The notes beneath the pieces are model-generated. The model searched no databases. It was not told the origin of the DNA and was given only the letters and a program-made list of their open reading frames with translations. From Pseudomonas salomonii (GTDB taxonomy: Bacteria; Pseudomonadota; Gammaproteobacteria; Pseudomonadales; Pseudomonadaceae): a DNA stretch of 64,000 nucleotides. Positions 9,403 to 18,424 of the stretch are shown piece after piece. Numbering within the stretch: position 1 is the stretch's first letter; each line of letters starts with the position of its first letter. The position numbers and the translations under genes were made by a program. The stretch is taken from positions 179,195-243,194 of the forward strand of contig NZ_FNOX01000013.1 in NCBI RefSeq assembly GCF_900107155.1. The letters are read 5' to 3'.

Positions 9403-10686
9403 ATGTCCCGTTCCGAAACCCTGTTTGCCAATGCCCAAAAACACATCCCCGGCGGTGTGAACTCCCCCGTGCGTGCGTTCAAGAGCGTCGGCGGCACACC
9501 GTTGTTCTTCAAGCATGCCGAAGGCGCCTACGTCACCGACGAAGATGACAAGCGCTACGTTGACTACGTCGGTTCCTGGGGGCCGATGATCCTCGGCCAC
9601 AGCCACCCGGACGTGCTCGACGCCGTGCGCCAGCAGCTGCAACACGGCCTCTCCTACGGCGCGCCAACCGCCATGGAAACCGAGATGGCGGACCTGGTGT
9701 GCTCAATCGTGCCGTCGATGGAAATGGTGCGCATGGTCAGCTCCGGCACCGAAGCCACCATGAGCGCAATCCGCCTGGCCCGTGGTTTCACCGGCCGCGA
9801 CAGCATCATCAAATTTGAAGGCTGCTACCACGGCCACTCCGACAGCCTGCTGGTAAAAGCCGGTTCCGGCCTGCTGACCCAAGGCGTGCCAAGCTCGGCC
9901 GGTGTGCCGGCCGCGTTTGCCAAACACACCCTGACCCTGCCGTTCAACGACATTGCGGCCGTTGAGCAGATGCTCAGCGAAGTCGGCCAGGACGTGGCGT
10001 GCATCATCGTCGAGCCGGTAGCCGGCAACATGAACTGCGTGCCACCGGCACCGGGCTTTCTGGAAGGTTTGCGCGAGCAGTGCGACAAGCACGGCGTGGT
10101 GCTGATTTTCGACGAAGTGATGACCGGTTTCCGCGTGGCCCTCGGCGGCGCCCAGGCTTATTACGGCGTCACGCCGGACCTGAGCACCTTCGGCAAGATC
10201 ATCGGCGGCGGCATGCCCGTGGGCTGCTTCGGCGGCAAACGCGACATCATGCAGCACATCGCGCCGCTGGGCCCGGTGTACCAGGCGGGCACCTTGTCGG
10301 GTAACCCGTTGGCCATGGCTGCCGGCCTGACCACCCTGCGCCTGATCAGCCGCCCGGGTTTCCACGCCGAGCTGACCGACTACACCACGCGCCTGCTCGA
10401 TGGCCTGCAACAGCGCGCCGATGCCGCTGGCATCCCGTTCGTGACCACGCAAGCGGGTGGCATGTTCGGCCTGTACTTCAGCGGCGCCGACGATATCGTC
10501 ACCTTTGATGACGTGATGGGCAGCGATGCCGACCTGTTCAAGCGCTTCTTCCATTTGATGCTCGAAGGCGGCGTTTACCTGGCACCGAGCGCTTTTGAAG
10601 CGGGTTTCACCTCGATCGCCCATGGCGAAGCCGAGTTGAAACTGACCCTGGATGCTGCCGAGCGCGCTTTCGCAGCCCTGAAGTAA
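9403..10686 (+). CDS. hemL: Glutamate-1-semialdehyde 2,1-aminomutase
   Basis: HemL converts glutamate-1-semialdehyde to 5-aminolevulinate in the C5 pathway of tetrapyrrole synthesis. The 427-residue length is standard. The PLP lysine is K265 in STFGKIIGGGMPVG, and the cofactor-binding DEVMTGFRV and the GTLSGNPLAMAAG motif are present. The gene ends the thiD-thiE-hemL row. An imperfect hairpin (CTGACGTTG...CGCAGCGTCAG) lies about 30 bp downstream. Confidence 0.96.
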   Translation: MSRSETLFANAQKHIPGGVNSPVRAFKSVGGTPLFFKHAEGAYVTDEDDKRYVDYVGSWGPMILGHSHPDVLDAVRQQLQHGLSYGAPTAMETEMADLVCSIVPSMEMVRMVSSGTEATMSAIRLARGFTGRDSIIKFEGCYHGHSDSLLVKAGSGLLTQGVPSSAGVPAAFAKHTLTLPFNDIAAVEQMLSEVGQDVACIIVEPVAGNMNCVPPAPGFLEGLREQCDKHGVVLIFDEVMTGFRVALGGAQAYYGVTPDLSTFGKIIGGGMPVGCFGGKRDIMQHIAPLGPVYQAGTLSGNPLAMAAGLTTLRLISRPGFHAELTDYTTRLLDGLQQRADAAGIPFVTTQAGGMFGLYFSGADDIVTFDDVMGSDADLFKRFFHLMLEGGVYLAPSAFEAGFTSIAHGEAELKLTLDAAERAFAALK

Positions 10687-10710
10687 GCCCCGAATTAAGG
10701 GACACACACA

Positions 10711-10738
10711 TCTGACGTTGCCCCTCGCAGCGTCAGAT
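10711..10738 (+). terminator. Hairpin after hemL
   Basis: The sequence TCTGACGTTG-CCCCT-CGCAGCGTCAGA forms a stem just after the hemL stop. It lacks a strong T-run, so it is a possible weak terminator or an mRNA-stabilising hairpin. Confidence 0.4.
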
Positions 10739-10924
10739 TTGCTACTTTGCCTACAGAGATTTCCTGCTTTTTTCGAGAAATTACCTGCAATCCGGCAGAT
10801 AACTTGCCTACGCAGCAGAAAAACGAGTAAAGACTTTGTAAGCAGGGGCCTGCTTATTTCATAATGCGCGCTTATTGGACTCCCCCGAGGGTCCGCGTGC
10901 CCCGTCAGAGGTAAGTCGATTCCC

Positions 10925-11509
10925 ATGAAACGCACCGGCCGCACCCTGGTTCTGGGCTGCCTGTTGCTCCTTCAGCCGCTGCTGGCACATGCCCAGGCAG
11001 GCGGCAACTCGTTGTTAATCCCAGCGATGGGTCGTTGCACCCTCAATACCCAGCCAGACAGCCAGGCCGAAGCGCTGAGCGCGTGCCAGAAACAGGCCGA
11101 CGGTGGGGATGCGCAGGCGCAATACGAGTTGGGCGAGTACTTCCACGACGACAAAAACCCTGCCCGCGACCTCAACAAAGCCCTGAGCTACTTCGAGAAG
11201 GCTTCGTTGCAGGGCCATGCCCAGGCGCAATTCCAGCTGGGCAACATGTTCTTCAAAGGCGAAGGCGTGCCGGCCAATAACGTTCAGGCGTACATCGTGC
11301 TGAAAATGGCGGCTGTCAACGGCGCCGAGGACGCACTGGACACGGCCGACGAAGTCGCCGAGCACATGCAGCGCGATGAATTGGAAGTGGCCACCCAGGT
11401 ACTGGGCCAGATCTTCCGCAATTACCTGCAGGAATTGCAGAGTGCCGATGGGCGTTCGCCCTTCTCGCCCTTGCCCGACCCCATCGCGCCTCAGGGCGAC
11501 AACAGGTAG
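10925..11509 (+). CDS. Periplasmic Sel1/TPR-like repeat protein
   Basis: This 194-residue protein begins with a clear signal peptide (residues 1-25, ending AHAQA). Two or three Sel1-like repeats follow (DAQAQYELGEYFHDDKN, HAQAQFQLGNMFFKGEGVP), each with the alternating A/L/G pattern of short paired helices. Such repeats serve as protein-protein scaffolds. Two cysteines (in GRCTLN and SACQKQ) may form a disulfide. The partner is unknown. It follows hemL by 238 bp and probably has its own promoter. Its end overlaps by 19 bases the convergent deacylase gene. Confidence 0.8.
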   Translation: MKRTGRTLVLGCLLLLQPLLAHAQAGGNSLLIPAMGRCTLNTQPDSQAEALSACQKQADGGDAQAQYELGEYFHDDKNPARDLNKALSYFEKASLQGHAQAQFQLGNMFFKGEGVPANNVQAYIVLKMAAVNGAEDALDTADEVAEHMQRDELEVATQVLGQIFRNYLQELQSADGRSPFSPLPDPIAPQGDNR

Positions 11510-12603
11510 CCCTGTCGGTAGGCCGTTGCACCTGCAACATGCGCAATCGTCATGCCGCTGATGGCCATGCGCCTTAGTGATCGCACATACAGCAAACCTT
11601 CCCGAGTACAGGCAATGGCCGTCACGCTGTCGCTGATCGGGTCAATGATGTGCGCCACGACTTGACCCGCGCTCAAATAATCCCCGACCTTGGCACAAAA
11701 TACGATCAAGCCGCCCACCGGGCTGACGACGGGCTCAACGCCGGCCAGCGGCGTGGGCGGGTTCAATAAAGGCGGCAACTCAGGTGCCTGGCCCTCGATG
11801 ACGCCCGCGTGCGTAAGGTAGTCAATCAAAGCCCGGCAATCCTGTTCGGCCAGCTCATAACTCACGTCGGCCACACCTCGCAGTTCCAGCGTCACGGCAA
11901 AACCGGGCGGCGCCACACGTTGCGGGAAGCGCGCCTCTATCTGCTGCCAAAACAAGCTGAAGCACTCATCGAAGGACTGCCCACCGGCGTCTGTCGCCAT
12001 AAAGCACGCCTGTGCCCCCAGGTAACGGGCCAGGGGTTCCACTTGTGGCCAGCAAACCGGCGACGCATACAGATGCTGCACGGCCTCGAAATCACAATGC
12101 AAGTCGAGCACGATATCGGCATCGCAGGCCAGGCGCTGAAGCGTCAGGCGCATGGCCTGTACCTGGTTGGCAGGCACTTGGCTGGTGAGCACGCGAACCA
12201 GCACCGAACGAATCAACCGCAAGTTTTCCTCAGGGTCATCGGTCAGCAGTGCCTCTACGGCATCACCCACCTGCCGGCTGACATCAAGGAAGTGCCGATT
12301 GAAGTTCTCCCGGCTGTCGTAATCGAAACGGCCTTGAGGCACGTCCATCAACACTTGCTCCAGGCCCATGGGGTTGGCCACCGGCACCAGCACCACCGCA
12401 CCACGTAACAGGCCCGCAGCCTCCAATCGCAACAACCTCCGCTTGAGATGCCACACCACCAACATCCCCGGCAGTTCATCGGCATGCAGGGAAGACTGGA
12501 TATAGACTTTGCCCACGCCATCGGCCGGGCCGTAGTGAAAACTATGGATCTGCCGCGTCGTACCCGGCACGGTTACTGGCAGTTGATGCACGCGTTCATA
12601 CAT
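11491..12603 (-). CDS. AstE/AspA-type zinc deacylase (M14-like)
   Basis: The 370-residue protein belongs to the succinylglutamate desuccinylase/aspartoacylase superfamily. The zinc ligands H40 and E43 are visible in SLHADELPG, and a further His in VLDLHCDFEAVQH. The C-terminal part forms the usual beta domain (VVSPVGGLIVFCAKVGDYLSAGQVVAHI). Family members release an amino group by removing an acyl group from an N-acylated amino acid or polyamine. It is the last gene of a minus-strand cluster with an amino-acid-type transporter and a demethylating-type flavoprotein, so an imported N-acyl or N-methyl amine is a reasonable substrate class. This is inference; the exact substrate is not visible. 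Confidence 0.8.
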   Translation of the reverse strand: MYERVHQLPVTVPGTTRQIHSFHYGPADGVGKVYIQSSLHADELPGMLVVWHLKRRLLRLEAAGLLRGAVVLVPVANPMGLEQVLMDVPQGRFDYDSRENFNRHFLDVSRQVGDAVEALLTDDPEENLRLIRSVLVRVLTSQVPANQVQAMRLTLQRLACDADIVLDLHCDFEAVQHLYASPVCWPQVEPLARYLGAQACFMATDAGGQSFDECFSLFWQQIEARFPQRVAPPGFAVTLELRGVADVSYELAEQDCRALIDYLTHAGVIEGQAPELPPLLNPPTPLAGVEPVVSPVGGLIVFCAKVGDYLSAGQVVAHIIDPISDSVTAIACTREGLLYVRSLRRMAISGMTIAHVAGATAYRQGYLLSP

Positions 12604-12612
12604 GGCGACCTC

Positions 12613-13323
12613 CTATCGGCTTGGGTCAAGAAATCTCAGCCAACGCTTCTCGGCCAGGTGAAAAAGGCCGACCAGAGCGAAGGTGATGCATAGATAAATA
12701 GCCGCGGCGATGCCGAAGGACTCGAACGTCAGAAAGGTCGCGGCATTGGCATCCCTGGCCACTTTCAGCACATCGGGGACCGTGGCGGTGAACGCCAGCG
12801 TGGTGGAGTGCAGCATGAAAATCACCTCATTGCTGTAGTACGGCAATGCGCGGCGCAGGGCCGACGGCATGATCAGATAGGTGTAGAGCTTCCAGCCATC
12901 GAACCCTAACGCCCTGGCGGCCTCCACTTCACCGCGCGGCATGGAGCGGATGGCACCGGCGAGGATTTCGGTGGTGTAGGCGCCCGTGTTAAGGGCAAAG
13001 GCCAGCAGTGTGCAGTTCAAGGCATCACGGAAAAAAGCGTCCAGAAGCGGCTGCTCGCGTACAGCTGCCAGGCTGTATAGGCCGGTATAACAAACCAGCA
13101 ACTGGACATAGAGCGGCGTTCCGCGAAACAGATAAGTGAAGCTCTGCACCGGCCAACGCACCCACGAGCGGGTTGAAACCCGGGCAATGGACAACGGCAA
13201 TGCCACCAGCAGCCCAAGGCATAACGAAGCACTGGTGAGCCACAGCGTCATGGCCAGGCCGGTGATTTGCTGACCGTCGGAATAGAGAAACGGCCGCCAA
13301 TATTCCTGTACCAGTTCAATCAT
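12613..13323 (-). CDS. Amino-acid ABC transporter permease (HisM-like)
   Basis: The 236-residue inner-membrane permease has five or so helices and the EAA loop motif EVEAARALGFDGWKLYTYLIMPSALRRALP of the polar amino acid (HisM/GlnP) family. It overlaps the partner permease by four bases (ATGA at 13320-13323) and is followed after 9 bp by the deacylase gene. Together with the second permease and the binding protein it would form an importer. The ATP-binding subunit is not encoded here and must come from elsewhere. Confidence 0.88.
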   Translation of the reverse strand: MIELVQEYWRPFLYSDGQQITGLAMTLWLTSASLCLGLLVALPLSIARVSTRSWVRWPVQSFTYLFRGTPLYVQLLVCYTGLYSLAAVREQPLLDAFFRDALNCTLLAFALNTGAYTTEILAGAIRSMPRGEVEAARALGFDGWKLYTYLIMPSALRRALPYYSNEVIFMLHSTTLAFTATVPDVLKVARDANAATFLTFESFGIAAAIYLCITFALVGLFHLAEKRWLRFLDPSR

Positions 13324-14036
13324 CGCGGCGCCTCCTGCCCTGCACCGCCATAACGACGCTCAAGCCAGCGCAGCACCGCATTGGAGGCGCTGCTGAGGAG
13401 CAGATAAATAAAGCCCGCCAGCAATAGAAAGCTCAATAGCTGCTGGCTGCTTTTGCCAGCCACCTGAGCCACCTTGATCAAGTCTGCCAAACCGATAATC
13501 GACACCAACGCGGTAGCCTTGAGCAAGACCATCCAGTTATTGCCCAGCCCCGGCAAGGCGAAGCGCATCATCTGTGGAAAGGTTATGTAGATGAAACTTT
13601 GGCTGGGCTTCATACCCAGCGCTTTGGCCGCCTGTGCCTGCCCACGTGGCACCGCCAACAATGCGCCACGAAAGGTCTCGGTAAAATAAGCACCGTAGAT
13701 AAACCCCAGGGTCAGTACGCCGGCAGTCAAAGGGTCAATTTCGAGGTAGGCCCAGCCCATCACAGCCGTCAGGCGGCTCACACCGGTTTGTACGCCGTAA
13801 AAGATCAGCAGCATCAACACCAGGTCCGGCACCCCGCGGATCAGGGTGGTGTAGACCTGTGCTGAAACACGCCAGGCCCTGACGCGTGACAGCTTGGCAC
13901 GCGCCCCGAGCAGACCGAAGATCAGCCCCAGCAACAGCGATAGCAGCGCCAGCTTCAGGGTCACCCATACGCCTTGCAGCAGTAACGGCGCAAAACCCTC
14001 CAGGGTCGCGACAAAGCGCGCAACGTTCTCCAGCAT
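13320..14036 (-). CDS. Amino-acid ABC transporter permease (HisQ-like)
   Basis: The 238-residue permease pairs with the next gene. It carries the same family motif (QAQAAKALGMKPSQSFIYITFPQMMRFALP) and multiple membrane helices. I chose ATG 14036 because GGAGGGC lies seven bases upstream; the GTG two codons earlier is less well placed. The stop codon overlaps the start of the HisM-like gene, which implies translational coupling. The binding protein gene lies about 30 bp upstream. Confidence 0.88.
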   Translation of the reverse strand: MLENVARFVATLEGFAPLLLQGVWVTLKLALLSLLLGLIFGLLGARAKLSRVRAWRVSAQVYTTLIRGVPDLVLMLLIFYGVQTGVSRLTAVMGWAYLEIDPLTAGVLTLGFIYGAYFTETFRGALLAVPRGQAQAAKALGMKPSQSFIYITFPQMMRFALPGLGNNWMVLLKATALVSIIGLADLIKVAQVAGKSSQQLLSFLLLAGFIYLLLSSASNAVLRWLERRYGGAGQEAPR

Positions 14037-14067
14037 GACCACGCCCTCCAGTTATGATGACGGGCGG

Positions 14068-14838
14068 TCAATTGCCGCTGAACATGTCGACGCCTGGGAA
14101 ATACTGTTCTTGCAGGCGAGCATAGGTGCCATCGGCATGCAGCGCTGCCAGGCCCTGATCCAGCAGAGTCTTCAGCGCCTGATTGCCCTTGGCGATGCCA
14201 ATGGCACTCATGGAAGGCATCAGCTCGCTTTCTATGACCTTGCCCAATTCGAAACCGGCACCTTGAGGCGAGCGCAAAAAGCCACTTTGCGCCTGTTGGG
14301 CGTCCTGCAACGAAGCGTTAAGCCGACCCGCCACGAGGTCGGCGTAAACCTGTTCCTGATCGGCGTAGGCCACCACTTTCATGCCCTTAGGGGCCAACAC
14401 GCGCTTGGCGTAGGTTTCCTGAGTACTGCCCTGCAAATAGCCCACGGACTTGCCCTTGGCGTCGCCAAGGTCGGTGCCGGCCTTGAACACCATGGCGGAG
14501 GGGCTGGAGAACACTTGCGAAGAGAAGTCGATGATCTTGCGCCGCGCTTCGGTCACGGTTACCGACGCCAGTATGGCGTCGATCTTGCCGGCCCTGAGGC
14601 TGGGAACCAGGCCGTCAAAGTCGCTTTCGACCCATTGGCAGCGCACCTTCAAATGCGCGCAGATGGCGTTGCCGATATCAATCTCGAAACCGACCAAAGT
14701 ACCGGTATTGTCTTTATAGGCAAAAGGCGCGTAGTTAGGGTCAGCACCGAAGCGTATGACCTCATAGTTGTTGGCGGACACCCAGTTGCTGACCACTAGG
14801 AAAGCCAACACCGATAACATCAGAACTAATTTTTTCAT
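14068..14838 (-). CDS. Periplasmic amino-acid-type solute-binding protein
   Basis: This 256-residue binding protein has a signal peptide (MKKLVLMLSVLAFLVVSNWVSA) and the family-3 extracellular solute-binding signature GFEIDIGNAICAHLKVRCQWV. The paired lobes appear as FDGLVPSLRAGKIDAILASV and VGYLQGSTQETYA. The closest families bind lysine/arginine/ornithine or histidine. ATG 14838 has AAGGAA eight bases upstream. It delivers ligand to the two permeases encoded directly downstream. The ligand class (cationic amino acid or amine) is inferred from family only. Confidence 0.88.
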   Translation of the reverse strand: MKKLVLMLSVLAFLVVSNWVSANNYEVIRFGADPNYAPFAYKDNTGTLVGFEIDIGNAICAHLKVRCQWVESDFDGLVPSLRAGKIDAILASVTVTEARRKIIDFSSQVFSSPSAMVFKAGTDLGDAKGKSVGYLQGSTQETYAKRVLAPKGMKVVAYADQEQVYADLVAGRLNASLQDAQQAQSGFLRSPQGAGFELGKVIESELMPSMSAIGIAKGNQALKTLLDQGLAALHADGTYARLQEQYFPGVDMFSGN

Positions 14839-14874
14839 TATTTTATTCCTTGTTATTGTTTGCACAGCAGGACG

Positions 14875-16932
14875 TTACAACACCTCTAAATGAGGAATTT
14901 CGCGACGCATGACCAACGAGCCGGCAGGCGCATCAAACTCACGCGCCAGCCGATGCCCTGAAAACACGGCAGCCGCAATGGTTCCAGGCGCCAGGCAGTC
15001 CCCCACCAATGCGACCGACTCAATACCCGCCTCAAAGCGTTGCTCCGTTGCCTCGTTGAGTGCCTGGTACAGGCCTTGCTCAGGCTCACGGGCTGTCACC
15101 AGCAACAAGGACGCCACGGTAATGAACCTTGGCCGGCCGGTGTACATACAACTGGCAACCGCACCTTCAGGCGTCACCGCCGCCAACGAGTGAGAGGCGA
15201 TGATCGTGACATTGAGTTCCAGCAGGCGACGCTGGATGCGCTGTTGTTCAAGCGTGTTATGGGTCCAGGTCGCCACATCCGGCGCAGGGGTGACAAAGAT
15301 CACCTCCACGCCCTGCGCTACCAACTGCTCTGCCAACACACTGCCCATGTAGTAGTGGTCATCATCGAACAGCAGCACCGGTGAAGCAGGGACTGTTCCG
15401 GCCAGCAGATCATCCGGGGTCAGTACCGGCAGGTGTTCCAACCCCGGCAAGGCCTGGCGCAATACACGCCCCAGACCATCGGTGCGCCAGCGCGAACCGG
15501 TGGCGATAAACACGTGGGCGGCGGCGAAGTCCAACACGTCCTGGGCTTGTAGCTGACTTTCTCGATAGATCTCTACTGAAGGCAATCGGCTGAGCGCGTC
15601 CAGCCGGTAGTCGAGCACCCGTGACCAACTCGCCAACCCTGGCAGCCTGGCTTCAAGGAACACACGCCCGCCCAGCGTGCGCGTGCCTTCGACCAGCGCC
15701 ACCTCCATGCCCCGCGCGCCCAGTATCCGCGCGCATTCAAGGCCGGCAGGCCCTGCCCCGACCACCAGCGCGCGTGCGGGGTTAGGCGCACGGGGCGTCG
15801 ACTCGGGGTGCCAGCCGCGCCGCCATTCTTCACCCAGGGTGGGGTTTTGCGTGCAGCGCAGCGGGGTGCTGGTGTGGTCACCACTGACACAGACGTTGCA
15901 GCCGATGCATTCGCGAATCTCCTCCAGACGCCCTTGCTCTATCTTCTTTGGCAAGAAGGGGTCGGCAATCGAGGGACGGGCAGCGCCGATCAGGTCCAAG
16001 ACGCCTCGACGCACCAATGAGACCATGGTGTCCGGTGAGGTAAACCGACCCACGCCCACCACCGGCTTGGTGGTCAGCGCTTTGAGCCCGAGCAGGAACG
16101 CCTCTTGAAAACCTTCAGGGGCAAACCGTGAGGTCACGCTGTCGTTGGACCAGTCGGCAACGTTGACATCCCACAGGTCCGGCAGCTGCGCCAACAGCGA
16201 AAAAATCTCGCGGCCTTCGCCCTCGCAGGCCAGCCCGCCAGCGACCTGTTCATCCACGGCCAGCCGCACGGCGACTGCGCAACGATCACCCACCGCATCG
16301 CGGGTATCTTCAATCAACTCACGCAACAGCCGTACACGATTCTCCAACACCCCACCGTACTCATCGGTGCGCCGGTTATTGCGTGGGGTCAAAAAGTGAA
16401 ACGGCAGGCCAAGGTCGTGGCCGGCATACACGTAAATAATATCGAAACCCGCCTGGCGTGCCCGTAACGCAGCAGCGCGATGCATCTGGCGCAGTTGCTT
16501 GATATCGGCGCGGCTCATGGCCCGGGCTTGCACCGGGTCGTAACCACGCACCGGTGTATTGGAAGGCGCCCAGGGGATTTCGCGGCTATAGCGATTGGGC
16601 GCCGAATAGCCATTGAACGCCAGTTCGACGCCGGCCAATGAGCCATGCAGATGGACGGCCTCACACATTTTCGCCAGCGCGGGGATGTCGCGTTCATCCC
16701 ATAAGCGCGCTTCTATATAAGGCGAAAACTCGCTCAGCGGGCTGATCTCGCACTCCTCCGTACACACCACCCCCCAACCCCCCTCGGCTTTGACCCCGCG
16801 CATGGCGGCCATGGCCGAGGGATGCACATGGCCCATGCCATTACAGTGCGGCACTTGGTAAAAGCGATTACGCGTGCGAACCGGCCCAATGTGTACCGGC
16901 TCAAAAAGAATGTCATACCGAGGATCGCGCAC
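14875..16932 (-). CDS. TMADH/DgcA-like FMN, 4Fe-4S, FAD-type oxidoreductase
   Basis: The 685-residue protein has the trimethylamine-dehydrogenase plan. An old-yellow-enzyme FMN barrel (about 1-350) is followed by a 4Fe-4S motif (CIGCNVCVSGDHTS...RCTQNP) and then a C-terminal dinucleotide-binding half (ALVVGAGPAGLECARILGARG; the late FAD/ADP motif is VALVGDCLAPGTIAAAVFSG). Length and family match the dimethylglycine demethylase subunit DgcA of pseudomonads as well as TMADH and histamine dehydrogenase. No dgcB neighbour is present, so I do not assign a substrate. The gene follows an RpiR regulator and precedes the ABC transporter, pointing to oxidative attack on an imported N-methylated or primary amine. 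Confidence 0.82.
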   Translation of the reverse strand: MRDPRYDILFEPVHIGPVRTRNRFYQVPHCNGMGHVHPSAMAAMRGVKAEGGWGVVCTEECEISPLSEFSPYIEARLWDERDIPALAKMCEAVHLHGSLAGVELAFNGYSAPNRYSREIPWAPSNTPVRGYDPVQARAMSRADIKQLRQMHRAAALRARQAGFDIIYVYAGHDLGLPFHFLTPRNNRRTDEYGGVLENRVRLLRELIEDTRDAVGDRCAVAVRLAVDEQVAGGLACEGEGREIFSLLAQLPDLWDVNVADWSNDSVTSRFAPEGFQEAFLLGLKALTTKPVVGVGRFTSPDTMVSLVRRGVLDLIGAARPSIADPFLPKKIEQGRLEEIRECIGCNVCVSGDHTSTPLRCTQNPTLGEEWRRGWHPESTPRAPNPARALVVGAGPAGLECARILGARGMEVALVEGTRTLGGRVFLEARLPGLASWSRVLDYRLDALSRLPSVEIYRESQLQAQDVLDFAAAHVFIATGSRWRTDGLGRVLRQALPGLEHLPVLTPDDLLAGTVPASPVLLFDDDHYYMGSVLAEQLVAQGVEVIFVTPAPDVATWTHNTLEQQRIQRRLLELNVTIIASHSLAAVTPEGAVASCMYTGRPRFITVASLLLVTAREPEQGLYQALNEATEQRFEAGIESVALVGDCLAPGTIAAAVFSGHRLAREFDAPAGSLVMRREIPHLEVL

Positions 16933-16978
16933 AGGGCTACTCCCGAACCAATAAGTTCGCTAAAGACAGTTAAATAAA

Positions 16979-17000
16979 AAGCGTTAGTTAAATAACGCTT
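16979..17000 (-). terminator. Hairpin between the RpiR gene and the oxidoreductase gene
   Basis: On the minus strand AAGCGTTA-TTTAAC-TAACGCTT is followed by TTTATT, an intrinsic-terminator shape seven bases after the RpiR stop. It may reduce read-through from regulator to catabolic genes. The same dyad could alternatively be a regulator-binding site next to the oxidoreductase promoter. Confidence 0.5.
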
Positions 17001-17006
17001 AAGCGG

Positions 17007-17861
17007 TCAACTCTGGGTGTAACCCACAAACGCCTGATGCAACTGGGCGATCGCATTCAAGTGCTCTTCCATTTCCGGTCCCAGTTGTTTGGACATAGCG
17101 TTAATCAACAAGTGAGTCAGCGATAACATGGTGGCCGTCGAATCCCATAACAAATCAAATTCGGTCGACACCCGAAACACTTCGTTGGCGTTTTGCTCGG
17201 CCCACTCACAAAAGTTGTCGGTTATCAGCGTGACCGCAATGCCGCGTTTGCGTGCCGCCTGGCACAGCAGTAAAGACTGGCGGGAATGGCGCCGCGCCTC
17301 ATAGACAATCAGCATTGAATCGGCAGACGGCGCCAGCAACACCTCGCCGAAATGCCCTGATGCACCGTCCACCAGATGCACGCCTGTGCGCAGGTATTGC
17401 AGCATGTGGACCATGGAGCAGGCGATGCCCCGCTCGGTGCCGAAACCGGCGACAAAAACCTGCGGGCTTTGCGCCAGCCTTGAGGTCACCACGCGCCAAG
17501 GCTCGGTGCGGGTGTACTCGTAGACCCGCACCAACGCCGCGATCTCCAGTTGCAGGCTGTTGGCCAGCGGGTTTGCGTCGCCTTCTGCCTGGAACGCCCG
17601 CAGCCGGTCGCCGATCAGCCATGGGCTGTCACCCAGGTCGTCTTTGAGTTCGTGTTTAAGGTCTTTGAAATGCTTGTAGCCCAACGCCCGGCAGAATCGG
17701 CCGACCGTGGACTCGCTGATCTGGAGCTTGTACGCCACCTGCGCCGAATTCTCGAACGGCAGGTCTTTGAGGTTCGCCAGGATATAGGCCGCCAGCGCCC
17801 GATAAGCCTGGGACTTGGATGACAACTGGTGTTCGAGGGATTTTTTTATGGATGTGCTCAT
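17007..17861 (-). CDS. RpiR-family transcriptional regulator
   Basis: The 284-residue protein has an N-terminal HTH_6 domain (SAQVAYKLQISESTVGRFCRALGYKHFKDLK) and a C-terminal SIS domain (about 120-260, FVAGFGTERGIACSMVHMLQYL), the RpiR plan. SIS domains normally bind phosphosugars, but pseudomonad RpiR-type proteins also control amine and amino-acid catabolism. I chose ATG 17861, which has AGAGGA a few bases upstream. Its position directly upstream of the flavoprotein-transporter-deacylase genes suggests it controls them. Confidence 0.88.
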   Translation of the reverse strand: MSTSIKKSLEHQLSSKSQAYRALAAYILANLKDLPFENSAQVAYKLQISESTVGRFCRALGYKHFKDLKHELKDDLGDSPWLIGDRLRAFQAEGDANPLANSLQLEIAALVRVYEYTRTEPWRVVTSRLAQSPQVFVAGFGTERGIACSMVHMLQYLRTGVHLVDGASGHFGEVLLAPSADSMLIVYEARRHSRQSLLLCQAARKRGIAVTLITDNFCEWAEQNANEVFRVSTEFDLLWDSTATMLSLTHLLINAMSKQLGPEMEEHLNAIAQLHQAFVGYTQS

Positions 17862-17966
17862 GGCGTCCTCTCTGCATGGGCACAAACTGCTATTTTTCTG
17901 TCAAACCGTCAACGGCGACTGAAAAGTTTCAGAAGTGTCTTACAACACCCTGTCACCAGCGCAGTG

Positions 17967-18293
17967 TCACTTTTCCGGCATCGGCATCGGAAACGGCATC
18001 ACATTACTGGTGCCGCGCGCCTCGCTGATCTTCGGCGTGCCGAGGCGCTCGACTTCATCGATGCGCACAATCGAATGCATCGGCACAAAGCTGCGCACCA
18101 CGCCTTCAAACTGCGCCTTGAGTTTTTCTTCGCCCGGGTCGACGACCAATTGGGTGCGCTCGCCAAAGACGAACTCTTCCACCTCCAGGAAGCCCCACAG
18201 ATCACTTTGATAGATCTGCTTGGCGTACATTTCGAACACCTGGCCCTGGTTGAGGAAAATCACCTTGTAGATTGGAGCTTCACGTTTGGTCAT
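17967..18293 (-). CDS. DUF1820 family protein
   Basis: This 108-residue soluble protein has the conserved DUF1820 pattern (YKVIFLNQGQVFEMYAKQIY...LWGFLEVEEFVFGE...MHSIVRIDEV). The family is typical of gammaproteobacteria and lies next to miaB in pseudomonads, as here where it is divergent from miaB. Its function is unknown. Start ATG 18293 (MTKREAP) is preferred over the upstream candidate because it matches the family N-terminus. The C-terminal tail is rich in proline and methionine. Confidence 0.85.
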   Translation of the reverse strand: MTKREAPIYKVIFLNQGQVFEMYAKQIYQSDLWGFLEVEEFVFGERTQLVVDPGEEKLKAQFEGVVRSFVPMHSIVRIDEVERLGTPKISEARGTSNVMPFPMPMPEK

Positions 18294-18424
18294 GGTGGGC
18301 GAATAACACATGGGGGATATAAAAGAGGGCGCGAACTATAGCATGGCACCCGATGCACAGCGCTAGGAACCAATGGGCATGCCCCCTATAATGCGCGGTT
18401 CTTTACCTCCAGTTGATGATTCCC

